A stretch of 6,255 nucleotides of DNA from Sulfurovaceae bacterium (lineage in GTDB: Bacteria; Campylobacterota; Campylobacteria; Campylobacterales; Sulfurovaceae): NCBI GenBank assembly GCA_029933395.1, contig JAOZOG010000121.1, forward strand, positions 1 to 6,255, written 5' to 3'. The translations under genes and the position numbers were made by a program. Under the pieces are notes generated by a model. It was not told where the DNA came from, searched no databases, and was given only the letters and a program-made list of their open reading frames with translations. This document shows positions 1 through 5,956 of the stretch, piece by piece; the stretch's first letter is position 1; every line of letters begins with the position of its first letter.

Positions 1-111
1 GTCCCGCTGCTCTTCTCTCTGATCGTATCACATTGGAAAGGGGCGCTGCTCTCTTCTATGTCTGAAAGAGGAAAAGCTTCGGCAAAAAAAGCGGCATCGG
101 AAAAAGGATAA
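1..111 (+). CDS. C-terminal end of a probable membrane protein (partial)
   Basis: Frame 1 is open from the window edge to a TAA at 109-111 and encodes 36 residues. The first 20 are mostly hydrophobic with few charges (PLLFSLIVSHWKGALLSSM). The rest is a basic, Ala/Lys/Ser-rich tail (ERGKASAKKAASEKG), as at the cytoplasmic end of a last transmembrane helix. The stop lies four bases before the next gene's ATG, so the two are probably cotranscribed. The family cannot be named from so short a tail. That this is coding rests on the open frame, the amphipathic composition and the tight junction. Confidence 0.55.
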   Translation, partial: VPLLFSLIVSHWKGALLSSMSERGKASAKKAASEKG

Positions 112-115
112 GATG

Positions 116-1384
116 ATGGATACTATGATACTCAAATCACTGCTAATCGCCGTCGTTCTTGGATTTGCCATCGGTCTTCAGCGCACGATGCAGCAAATCT
201 ACAGCAGGGAGAAGCTGGCCATCGCCGGCTCTCGAACCTTCGCGCTGATCTCCCTGTTGGGATTTCTGTCTGGATGGCTGGCCAAGTCCGCTCCGCAGCT
301 TGTCGTTCTGGTCGCACTGGCTGTGATCCTCCTCCTGGCGATCTCCTATTACGTCAAAACCACACACTATAAAAAGATGGGAATGACGACACAGATCGCA
401 GCGATCGTCACCTATCTGTTGGGTTTGATGATCGCGTTTCATCTGGAGCAGTATGCGATTTTCATTGGGGTATTGATGATCGTTCTGCTGGATATCAAGC
501 CACGGCTCAAGCGTATCGAGCGAAATATTTTACCCACGGATCTCAATGCTACGATTCTTCTTCTGGCAATGACCTTTTTGATTCTCCCGATGCTTCCGGA
601 CAGGATGATCGGCCCCTATCAGCTTTTCAATCCCTACAAAACATGGCTGATGGCAGTCATTATCGCTGCGATCTCCTTCGTCGGCTATATCGCGATCAAA
701 ATTCTTGGCAACAAACGCGGTGTGCTCCTTACGGGTCTCTTTGGCGGTCTGATCTCGTCGACGGCCGTTTCGATCTCGCTCTCCAAGATGTCGCTGTCGC
801 AAAAATCCTTTCTCAACAACTTCGCCGCCGGTATCGCAATGGCCTCTACGCTGATGTACCTCAGGGTACTCCTTGAAGCCTTTGTAATCAATAGGGAGGT
901 GGCCAAAGCGCTTCTTTTCCCTTATCTGGCAGCCAGTGCGGCCGGGCTGGTCTATGTCTTCATCCTCTATCGCCGCTCCCATACGGGCGTGATCGATCTG
1001 GAAAACAGTGCCATCTCCAAAAACCCGCTCCAGCTGAGTGAAGCGGTCAAGTTTGGAGTGCTGTTCGGCATCATCTATGGTGCGATCACTGTCGTTCAGG
1101 ATCACTATGGGGAGATCGGTGTCTATATCATCTCTCTGCTCTCGGGTATCACGGATGTCGATGCGATCACACTCTCCCTCTCGGAGCTCTCTGCCGATCA
1201 GAAGCTTTCCATAGCGGCTTCTTCTGTCGGTATCGTCATCGCATCCGTGACCAATTCGCTGGTCAAGCTGGGAATTGTCTATTGGATAGGGGGCAGGGCG
1301 CTGGGGTGGAGGCTGACACTCTTTTATCTTGTCACTCTGGGGATTCTGGGCAGTACACTCTGGCTGGAGCAGAGCTATCTCTAG
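116..1384 (+). CDS. MgtC/SapB-DUF4010 family integral membrane protein
   Basis: A polytopic inner-membrane protein of about 422 residues with many hydrophobic helices. The N-terminal ~140 residues match the MgtC/SapB family: a first helix ending in a GFAIGLQR motif (usual family form G-x-x-IGLER) and a second conserved block AGSRTFALISLLG, the counterpart of the family's GLRTxxLVxLG. The C-terminal part (~175-415) has the DUF4010 pattern, including GLFGGLISSTAVSISLSKMS and SGITDVDAITLSL. Proteins with this two-part architecture are common in bacteria. Their substrate is unproven, and the MgtC link to Mg2+ or virulence should not be transferred directly. The start is a choice between adjacent ATGs at 113 and 116; AAGGA at 104-108 is 7 bases from the second, so 116 is preferred. 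It follows the upstream membrane-protein tail and is probably in its operon. Confidence 0.88.
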   Translation: MDTMILKSLLIAVVLGFAIGLQRTMQQIYSREKLAIAGSRTFALISLLGFLSGWLAKSAPQLVVLVALAVILLLAISYYVKTTHYKKMGMTTQIAAIVTYLLGLMIAFHLEQYAIFIGVLMIVLLDIKPRLKRIERNILPTDLNATILLLAMTFLILPMLPDRMIGPYQLFNPYKTWLMAVIIAAISFVGYIAIKILGNKRGVLLTGLFGGLISSTAVSISLSKMSLSQKSFLNNFAAGIAMASTLMYLRVLLEAFVINREVAKALLFPYLAASAAGLVYVFILYRRSHTGVIDLENSAISKNPLQLSEAVKFGVLFGIIYGAITVVQDHYGEIGVYIISLLSGITDVDAITLSLSELSADQKLSIAASSVGIVIASVTNSLVKLGIVYWIGGRALGWRLTLFYLVTLGILGSTLWLEQSYL

Positions 1385-1393
1385 AGAGCACTT

Positions 1394-1609
1394 CTAAAAT
1401 CGCTTCTCTACCATCAGCTTTCTGCTCTTGAAGCGAAATTTTGTATCAGGTGCAACCTCTACCGGCACGTCGATATCTTCCACTATGTCACTCAGCTCCT
1501 CCAGTTTTGAGTTGAGAGGGGCTACGACACCATCGATTTGTCTGGTGCAGCCTGCACTACTCAGCATCATCAGCAGACCAATCAAAGTGATATATTTCTT
1601 TCCGTTCAT
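1394..1609 (-). CDS. small lipoprotein of unknown function
   Basis: A 71-residue precursor with a clear lipoprotein signal: basic N-terminus (MNGKKY), hydrophobic core, and lipobox S-A-G-C with the lipidated Cys at residue 21. The +2 residue is Thr rather than Asp, so there is no inner-membrane retention signal by the E. coli rule. The mature part is about 51 residues: a short acidic amphipathic stretch (LNSKLEELSDIVEDIDVPVEV) then a basic tail (KFRFKSRKLMVEKRF). No family was recognised. The ATG at 1609 has GGAAG eight bases upstream; an in-frame GTG at 1618 is a poorer choice because it overlaps that ribosome site. A TATAAT lies about 35 bases upstream. The gene is divergent from the two-component operon and shares its regulatory region, so it may belong to the same regulon, but no function can be claimed. 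Confidence 0.72.
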   Translation of the reverse strand: MNGKKYITLIGLLMMLSSAGCTRQIDGVVAPLNSKLEELSDIVEDIDVPVEVAPDTKFRFKSRKLMVEKRF

Positions 1610-1643
1610 CGTCAGCACTTCCGATCGTGCGAATTGTAAAAAA

Positions 1644-1649
1644 ATTATA
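1644..1649 (-). promoter_or_regulatory. -10 box (TATAAT) for the small lipoprotein gene
   Basis: A perfect consensus TATAAT reads leftward, with the predicted start of transcription about 28 bases before the lipoprotein ATG. At 16-18 bp upstream there is no good -35 hexamer (GTACAA or TACAAC). The direct-repeat operator at 1675-1694 lies just beyond that position and could compensate or repress. Weak -35 elements are normal in Campylobacterota. Confidence 0.5.
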
Positions 1650-1674
1650 CCATGCAGGGGCTTCTGTTGTACGG

Positions 1675-1708
1675 AATTGATATTCAGTTCATATTGTTGT
1701 CGTACACT
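1675..1708 (+). promoter_or_regulatory. operator copy 1 and linked -10: autoregulated promoter of the two-component operon
   Basis: Two half-sites, AATTGATAT (1675-1683) and AGTTCATAT (1686-1694), repeat with an 11-bp period. The core TTCAT of the second is followed after 10 bases by TACACT (1703-1708), a -10 hexamer. The same layout recurs at 3980-4013, and 19 of 21 bases across 1671-1691 are shared with 3976-3996. OmpR/PhoB-type regulators bind direct repeats of 11-bp period, and PhoB activates when its box ends about 10 bp before the -10. This is therefore a probable self-activation site for the regulator at 1806. The predicted leader is about 90 bases. The site was not tested; it is recognised by repetition and geometry. 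Confidence 0.6.
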
Positions 1709-1749
1709 CTATTTCGATATTTTCGCAATGTGAAAGCGTGAGCGTGTTC

Positions 1750-1758
1750 TGCTACAAT
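1750..1758 (+). promoter_or_regulatory. second promoter of the two-component operon (extended -10)
   Basis: TGCTACAAT has the TGn extension plus a TACAAT hexamer. There is no convincing -35 (GTGAAA at 17 bp), which extended -10 promoters tolerate. Transcription would begin near 1765, about 40 bases before the regulator ATG. It could supply basal, operator-independent expression next to the regulated promoter at 1703. Confidence 0.4.
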
Positions 1759-1805
1759 AACGAAGGAATTAGCCGGAAATAACCGGAGGAGACAGGGGTT
1801 TGAAA

Positions 1806-2471
1806 ATGCAACGAAAGATACTGCTGCTGGAAGATGATCTGCAGTTGAGTGATACAGTGAAACAGTATCTGGAGTATCAGGGCTATGAGGTAGTGACGGC
1901 GTATGACGCCCATGAGGCGAGAGACCGGCTCTATGAGACACATATCGACCTGATGCTGCTGGATATCAAGGTGCCCTACCAGAATGGTTTTGACCTTTTG
2001 GCAGCGTTGCGTGAAGAGGGTGATACGACCCCCGCTATTTTTATCACCTCCCTGCATAGTGTCGAAAACGTGACCCGGGGATTTGATGTCGGAGGGGATG
2101 ACTATATCCGCAAACCCTTCGCACTCAAAGAGCTGCTGGTTCGGATCGAATCGCTGCTCAGACGGCAATACGGCTCCAGAGAGGATATTGTCGACCTGGG
2201 TGACGGGCTGCAGTTCGCCCCCAAAGAGTTTCAGCTGACCCGAAACGGTACACTTCTACCGATGAAAACCAAGGAGGCCAGGCTGCTCAGTCTGCTGCTG
2301 GAGCACCCCAATGAGCTGGTCAATTATGAAAAGATATATAGCACACTCTGGGAGTATGATGAAGAGCCGAGTGCCGGTTCACTCAGGACCTATATCAAGA
2401 CGCTGCGTTCCCATATCGGAAAAGCCCATATCGAAACCGTCAAAAATATAGGATACCGTTTTGTACCGTAG
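1806..2471 (+). CDS. OmpR/PhoB-family response regulator
   Basis: A 221-residue DNA-binding regulator. The receiver domain (residues 1-~120) has the acidic pair in LLLEDD, the phosphoacceptor Asp53 in LMLLDIKVP, the switch Thr81 in FITS and the invariant Lys103 in IRKPF. The C-terminal winged-helix domain (~125-221) has the recognition-helix region AGSLRTYIKTLRSHIG and ends in the typical NIGYRFVP wing. All key residues are intact, so it should be activated by phosphoryl transfer from the downstream kinase. Start choice: ATG at 1806 has AGGGG 7 bases before it. An in-frame TTG at 1800 has a stronger GGAGGA (1785-1790) 9 bases before it and would add two residues (MK). The 3' end overlaps the kinase gene by 11 bases. 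Repeated operators at 1675, 3980 and 6201 suggest autoregulation and at least one further target. Confidence 0.95.
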   Translation: MQRKILLLEDDLQLSDTVKQYLEYQGYEVVTAYDAHEARDRLYETHIDLMLLDIKVPYQNGFDLLAALREEGDTTPAIFITSLHSVENVTRGFDVGGDDYIRKPFALKELLVRIESLLRRQYGSREDIVDLGDGLQFAPKEFQLTRNGTLLPMKTKEARLLSLLLEHPNELVNYEKIYSTLWEYDEEPSAGSLRTYIKTLRSHIGKAHIETVKNIGYRFVP

Positions 2472-3618
2472 CGAAAAAAGGAGTCTTTATCGTTTTCTTT
2501 CGATCTATCTGCTTTCAACGCTGGTTCTCTTCTCTCTGGGCTCCTATATATTCTATACTTCCGAAAAGCACCATCTCCTGGATGGACAGAGAGAGAAAAT
2601 GAAGCAGGAGGGTGAAGCGCTGCAGCATCAGCTGATCGAACTCCACAGAAATTTCGAAGCAAAATTGCCGATCTATGTCAAAAAAGGTTACAAGATCGCT
2701 CTTCTCGACAAGAAGAAGCATAAAATCCTTTCAACATTCAATTTGCCGCAAGATATAGATTTTCATCAAGACTATCAGGTGATCGACGGCCATATTCTCT
2801 ATATCAAACCTATCGACCCCTATCATCTCGGTGTTGCCTATCTTCTGATATGGACGCCTGTCGATCGAGGCGGGATTGCCCGCCTTCAAAAAACAATTCT
2901 TCTTTTTATGTTGGGTGCCGGGCTCTTTTTTCTGATTCTTGGTTATTATCTGGGGCGGCTTTTCGTCGCGCCGATGCGAGAGTCGATCGAAATGATGAAT
3001 GATTTCATCCAGGATACGACCCATGAACTCAACACACCGATCAGTACCATACTGACCAATCTGGAGCTGATAGAGACACTCCATAAGTGCAATGCCAAAG
3101 AGGAGATGCAGCGTATCGAGATCGCCTCTAAGACACTGAGCCGTATCTACGACGATCTCACCTATCTGAAACTCAATCAGGATTACCATCGAGATATCCG
3201 TCCGATGGATATCTCCGGATTGCTCCGGGAGAGGATACGCTACTTTTCGGCTGCCATCGAGGCAAAGAAGATCGCACTGCAGAAGCACATAGAAGCGGAT
3301 GTCACGATCAAAATCGATCGGGATGATGCGATTCGGCTGATCGACAATCTCATCTCGAATGCCATCAAATATAACAAAACAGACGGCATACTGGAGATCC
3401 ACCTCGATCAGGAGGAGCTCAAAATCAAAGACAGCGGTATCGGAATCGCCAAAAAAGAGCTTGCGACGATCTATGAACGTTTCAAGCGCGCCAATAAAAG
3501 TGAAGGCGGCTTCGGGATCGGGCTCAATATCGTCTATCAGGTCGTGCAGACATACGGCTATCTCATCACTGTCGACTCAAAACCCGGTATCGGAACGGAG
3601 GTAACGATCAAATGGTAA
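2461..3618 (+). CDS. sensor histidine kinase with periplasmic sensing domain
   Basis: A 385-residue inner-membrane kinase. TM1 spans about residues 12-32 and TM2 about 145-165. Between them lies a ~110-residue periplasmic domain containing GYKIALLDKKKHKIL, a strand-turn-strand pattern as in PAS/PDC-like sensors. It has no CxxCH and no cysteine cluster, so it does not bind haem covalently itself. TM2 leads to the dimerisation/phosphotransfer helix through only about 15-20 residues, with no recognisable HAMP domain. The phosphoacceptor is His188 in THELNTP. The ATPase domain has the N-box Asn300 (LIDNLISNAIKYN), the G1 box DSGIGIA (324-330) and the G2 box GGFGIGLNI. The start is a TTG at 2461 inside the regulator gene: AGGA at 2450-2453 is 7 bases upstream, and the next Met codon would delete TM1. 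The last 7 bases overlap the cytochrome gene, implying coupled translation. Confidence 0.93.
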   Translation: MYRSEKRSLYRFLSIYLLSTLVLFSLGSYIFYTSEKHHLLDGQREKMKQEGEALQHQLIELHRNFEAKLPIYVKKGYKIALLDKKKHKILSTFNLPQDIDFHQDYQVIDGHILYIKPIDPYHLGVAYLLIWTPVDRGGIARLQKTILLFMLGAGLFFLILGYYLGRLFVAPMRESIEMMNDFIQDTTHELNTPISTILTNLELIETLHKCNAKEEMQRIEIASKTLSRIYDDLTYLKLNQDYHRDIRPMDISGLLRERIRYFSAAIEAKKIALQKHIEADVTIKIDRDDAIRLIDNLISNAIKYNKTDGILEIHLDQEELKIKDSGIGIAKKELATIYERFKRANKSEGGFGIGLNIVYQVVQTYGYLITVDSKPGIGTEVTIKW

Positions 3619-3974
3619 AAGCAATGCTCATTTATGCCATAACAATACTCTCCCTATACGGTGACAGCAAAGTGGCTCCTCCTGAACTGGAGCGTGAATG
3701 TCTCCAGTGCCACACGGCCCAAAAGATCCCCTCGGAAGCGATCTACCGGCGTTATCTTCTGAAATACTCTGCCAAGGAGACGATCCGGCAAAAGATGTTC
3801 TCCTATCTCAGGTCTCCATCGATAAAGAAGTCAGTGATGCCTCCGCAGTTTTTCAATAAATTTTCTCTGACAGGAAGATCGGAGTTGGATGATGCGGCAC
3901 TGCATCAGCGGGTCGATGAGTATATCGACTATTTTGATGTTGTCCCAAGACTTTATATTTTGCCGGAGCAATGA
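3612..3974 (+). CDS. small periplasmic monohaem cytochrome c, cotranscribed with the two-component system
   Basis: A 120-residue exported protein. A short hydrophobic signal (MVKAMLIYAITILSLYG) is followed by a haem c attachment motif CLQCH (residues 30-34), in which both cysteines bind the vinyl groups and His34 is the proximal ligand. Met76 in SVMPPQFF is the best candidate for the distal ligand, as MPP follows class I folds. The ATG lies within the kinase stop (ATGGTAA), with GGAGG at 3597-3601 ten bases upstream. It therefore belongs to the same transcript as the regulator and kinase, and is probably made in proportion to the kinase. That suggests, but does not prove, a role as a redox or ligand-sensing partner of the kinase rather than a bulk electron carrier. 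The signal peptide lacks an obvious AxA site, so it may remain as a membrane anchor. Confidence 0.82.
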   Translation: MVKAMLIYAITILSLYGDSKVAPPELERECLQCHTAQKIPSEAIYRRYLLKYSAKETIRQKMFSYLRSPSIKKSVMPPQFFNKFSLTGRSELDDAALHQRVDEYIDYFDVVPRLYILPEQ

Positions 3975-3979
3975 AACGG

Positions 3980-4013
3980 AATTGATATATAGTTCACGTT
4001 GAGAGCTTATACT
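3980..4013 (+). promoter_or_regulatory. operator copy 2 and linked -10: promoter of the DUF2202-cytochrome unit
   Basis: Half-sites AATTGATAT (3980-3988) and AGTTCACGT (3991-3999) repeat at 11 bp, directly after the stop of the upstream cytochrome gene. TATACT (4008-4013) lies 10 bases after the TTCAC core, giving a predicted leader of about 20 bases. The flanking ACGGA is also shared with copy 1. No normal -35 hexamer is present at 17 bp (ATATAT), so the promoter looks activator-dependent. The likely activator is the response regulator encoded at 1806. Confidence 0.62.
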
Positions 4014-4042
4014 TCTACTATATTTACCGTAGGAGGTATAAA

Positions 4043-4762
4043 ATGAAATCAACTTATTTTGCATTGGCAGCGCTCTTGTCAGCGTTTTTTATAGCTGGAT
4101 GCAGCTCTTCGGATTCTACAGGCGGAGGGGGTGTCGTGCCACCTTCTGGCCCGGATACGCCATCAGTCAGTGATCAGCTGACTGAGGATCAGAAATATTC
4201 ACTCGCCTATATGTGGCATGAAGAGAAGCTTGCCAAAGAGATCTATCTGGAACTCAACAAACTCCATCCGGCACAACAGCTGGAAAATATCGCAACCAAA
4301 TCGGAAGTGAAGCATATCGCCCGGGTACAGGAACTGGTTGAGGCATACGATATCAATATCTCCAACCTTGCCAACTATGAAGTGCGTTATTCGGCTGAAG
4401 AACTCAACAATATGCCGGTTGGTGTTTTTGCCGTTCCTGAGATCCAGGACCTTTATAATACTCTGTATGATCTGGGAAGCGCATCGAAGCAGGCGGCACT
4501 GGAAGTGGGATGTATGGTTGAAGTGGTCGATATCAATGACTTGGACAAATTCCTTGTGACGGCAGGTGGCAACCAATACTTGACGGATGCCTTTATTTTC
4601 CTGAGAGACGGCAGCTATACCCACTACTGGGCATTTGACAGCGGACTCAAAAATATGGGTATCGGTGACGGATGTTGTTCTCTCGGAAGTGAATATTGCC
4701 ACCCCGAGTACCCGCAGAGTGAAAATGGCGGCGGTAATGGCGGAAAAGGAGCAGGAAAATAA
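4043..4762 (+). CDS. DUF2202 ferritin-like lipoprotein
   Basis: A 239-residue lipoprotein. The lipobox I-A-G-C places the lipidated Cys at residue 20, with Ser at +2. A Ser/Gly/Pro linker (~21-44) leads to a DUF2202 domain (~46-200), a ferritin-like four-helix family. Its expected metal-binding pattern is intact: EEKLAKEIY (Glu60/61), SEVKH (Glu88 and His91), EVVDINDL (Glu160, Asp163) and SYTHYWAF (His194). This fits a di-iron or similar site facing the periplasm or outside. The biochemical role of the family is not established, so oxidase, peroxidase, metal-binding or sensing roles all remain open. After the domain come CC (211-212) and YCHPEY (Cys219, His220), then a Gly-rich tail. AGGAGG at 4031-4036 is 6 bases before the ATG. 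The gene has its own operator-linked promoter and is followed 32 bases later by a cytochrome c gene. Confidence 0.85.
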   Translation: MKSTYFALAALLSAFFIAGCSSSDSTGGGGVVPPSGPDTPSVSDQLTEDQKYSLAYMWHEEKLAKEIYLELNKLHPAQQLENIATKSEVKHIARVQELVEAYDINISNLANYEVRYSAEELNNMPVGVFAVPEIQDLYNTLYDLGSASKQAALEVGCMVEVVDINDLDKFLVTAGGNQYLTDAFIFLRDGSYTHYWAFDSGLKNMGIGDGCCSLGSEYCHPEYPQSENGGGNGGKGAGK

Positions 4763-4794
4763 TCCTGTTTTCTACTACAACTGAAGGAACTACA

Positions 4795-5223
4795 ATGAAA
4801 TTACAAAAAACACTCTCTCTGTTTGCTATGCTTGCTGTTTTTGCCACTTTGACCTCTACGGTATCGGCAAATGAAGAGGCTGAAAAAAGTTTCGATACCA
4901 AATGTGCCGTCTGTCACAGCAAAACACGGCCGGCAGATCCGTCCAAGGTAAGTGCCCCTGCATTGATGGGGGTGATGCGCCATGTGAAGATGCACTATCC
5001 GGATAAAACCTCAGCAGTGACTTTTATGGTCGACTATGTTTTAAATCCTTCGAAGGAGAAATCAATCTGCAAGCCGCAGAAGATCGAACGATTCGGGCTG
5101 ATGCCTTCACAAAAAGGGGTCGTTACCAAAGAGGAGCTGATAAAAATCTCCGAATGGATGTACGACAACTATCCGCCGGCAAATTTCCAGGGTCGAGGTA
5201 TGGGCAGAGGCGGTAATCGGTAA
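4795..5223 (+). CDS. periplasmic monohaem class I-like cytochrome c
   Basis: A 142-residue precursor with a classic Sec signal peptide, probably cleaved after VSA (residue 25). The haem motif is CAVCH (residues 37-41). Met103 in FGLMPSQKG is the expected distal ligand, in the usual position about 60 residues downstream and before a C-terminal helix (KEELIKISEWMYDNY). A further Cys92 lies before it. The C-terminus ends in a short Gly/Arg-rich tail (QGRGMGRGGNR). Such soluble carriers shuttle electrons in the periplasm. It lies 32 bases after the DUF2202 gene with no promoter visible between, and has its own AAGGA (4784-4788) six bases before the ATG. The pairing suggests it gives electrons to, or takes them from, the ferritin-like lipoprotein; this is an inference from context. 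Confidence 0.87.
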   Translation: MKLQKTLSLFAMLAVFATLTSTVSANEEAEKSFDTKCAVCHSKTRPADPSKVSAPALMGVMRHVKMHYPDKTSAVTFMVDYVLNPSKEKSICKPQKIERFGLMPSQKGVVTKEELIKISEWMYDNYPPANFQGRGMGRGGNR

Positions 5224-5233
5224 GTTTCGCTTT

Positions 5234-5305
5234 GTTCCCAGCGTCTCCGTTTGGCATATATGCCATCCGGCGTCTCATATCCTTTCCCGCCGAGACGGCG
5301 GGAAC
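5234..5305. repeat. palindromic intergenic repeat (REP-like)
   Basis: The outer arms 5234-5247 and 5292-5305 pair at 12 of 14 positions (GTTCCC..CGTCTC with GAGACG..GGGAAC). Inside are a perfect 14-bp palindrome TGGCATATATGCCA (5252-5265) and an 8-bp hairpin TTCCCGCC/GGCGGGAA with a GAGAC loop (5284-5304). A further CGTCTC at 5271-5276 could pair with the same GAGACG, so alternative folds compete. No T-run follows on either strand, so it is not a standard intrinsic terminator. Its place between two convergent units suggests a 3'-end stabilising or terminating role. The GGGAACG ends recall dispersed palindromic repeats seen in many bacterial genomes. Confidence 0.5.
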
Positions 5306-5355
5306 GAGGGGGTGATGATAACTTGTATCAACGAAAATGATGAGGATGTATACCT

Positions 5356-5661
5356 TTAAAAGCCATTCACCAAAAAATCTACGGCATCTAAAATTTCGTT
5401 TCTTTTGTCACTGAGATTTACTACCACTTCTCCGCAGGATGAGAGTGGGATGCCTGCCATTTCTGCTGTGCACATCATGACATTTCTACCCTCGACCTCA
5501 AACAGAGGATTGAGGTGTCTCACGGGAGACATGCCTGTCCCGAGAGGAACAACCAATCGTGTTTTCAATGAAGAGAAAAGAGTGTTTTGGATATCTAAAA
5601 GGTAGGGGTAGAGATCCATCGTAGAGGGGTTGGTATTGCGATAGACATCGAACTGTGCCAT
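5356..5661 (-). CDS. ccdB: CcdB-family toxin (DNA gyrase poison family)
   Basis: A 101-residue cytoplasmic protein, the same length as CcdB of plasmid F. The family pattern is clear: start MAQFDVYRN, then YPYLLDIQ, LKTRLVVPL, and the end segment MAGIPLSSCGEVVVNLSDKRNEILDAVDFLVNGF. The F-plasmid toxin traps gyrase through a C-terminal Trp-Gly-Ile; here those three residues are Asn-Gly-Phe. Loss of the Trp may weaken gyrase poisoning, although chromosomal homologues often lack it. The ATG shares one base with the antitoxin stop (TGATG), with GGAG six bases upstream, so translation is coupled. A TTG at 5664 gives an alternative start one codon longer. The gene is intact, with no frameshift. Confidence 0.9.
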   Translation of the reverse strand: MAQFDVYRNTNPSTMDLYPYLLDIQNTLFSSLKTRLVVPLGTGMSPVRHLNPLFEVEGRNVMMCTAEMAGIPLSSCGEVVVNLSDKRNEILDAVDFLVNGF

Positions 5662-5906
5662 CAAAAACTCCGTATCGTATCGGAAAATGCACCTTTCTTC
5701 TCTATGCGGTCATTGTACTCGTCGACGGCACTACGGTTCTCCTCGTGCCACTTTTTTTCCTCCCGCTCTCTTATCAGGCTATCCAAAAATGTTTCAAAAC
5801 TTTTAGAGAGATTGATTTTGAGCTCTTTTGCTTTTTTCAAGAGATCGGCATTGATTGTCAAATTGGTTGCCTTCTTTGGCGCACTCTCATTATATATAAC
5901 TGACAT
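5661..5906 (-). CDS. ccdA: CcdA-family antitoxin
   Basis: An 81-residue antitoxin. Residues ~12-45 form a ribbon-helix-helix DNA-binding segment (ATNLTINADLLKKAKELKINLS then an amphipathic helix). The C-terminal ~40 residues carry the CcdB-binding tail, with the family pattern WHEENRSAVDEYNDRIEKKG and final RSF. It should neutralise the toxin encoded next and repress its own promoter with it. The ATG at 5906 is chosen because AAGGG (5913-5917) lies six bases upstream; the earlier ATG at 5912 abuts that site directly. The first codons are AT-rich, unlike the upstream redox genes, in line with an acquired module. Confidence 0.88.
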   Translation of the reverse strand: MSVIYNESAPKKATNLTINADLLKKAKELKINLSKSFETFLDSLIREREEKKWHEENRSAVDEYNDRIEKKGAFSDTIRSF

Positions 5907-5927
5907 ATACATCCCTTATGTGCATTG

Positions 5928-5956
5928 ATAATACAGTTTAGCATATTTACAGTAAA
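5928..5956 (-). promoter_or_regulatory. promoter of ccdAB
   Basis: Reading leftward, TTTACT (5951-5956) is a -35 with 4 of 6 consensus bases. It is separated by 17 bp from TATTAT (5928-5933), a -10 with 5 of 6. Transcription would start close to 5921, about 15 bases before the antitoxin ATG, so the leader is very short. Confidence 0.5.

Noticed and set aside
530..1105. 191-codon minus-strand ORF inside the MgtC-DUF4010 gene
   Set aside because: Antisense shadow: its translation is highly charged and low in hydrophobic order with no family pattern, while the plus strand encodes a recognisable membrane protein.
1428..1733. 101-codon plus-strand ORF across the small lipoprotein gene and its promoter
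   Set aside because: The minus strand has a lipobox, ribosome site and TATAAT; the plus frame is Ser/Cys-rich without domain and lacks a ribosome site.
2731..3402. 223-codon minus-strand ORF inside the kinase gene
   Set aside because: It lies opposite the HisKA and ATPase motifs of the kinase; no recognisable domain and no ribosome site.
4199..4702. 167-codon minus-strand ORF inside the DUF2202 gene
   Set aside because: Mirror of the conserved DUF2202 codons; no start signal or family pattern.
5284..5310. Intrinsic terminator after the second cytochrome gene
   Set aside because: The 8-bp GC-rich hairpin is real, but no T-run follows it on either strand.
5655..5928. Plus-strand ORFs opposite ccdA
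   Set aside because: Antisense to a clear CcdA reading frame; hydrophobic translation arises from the complement of Lys/Glu codons.
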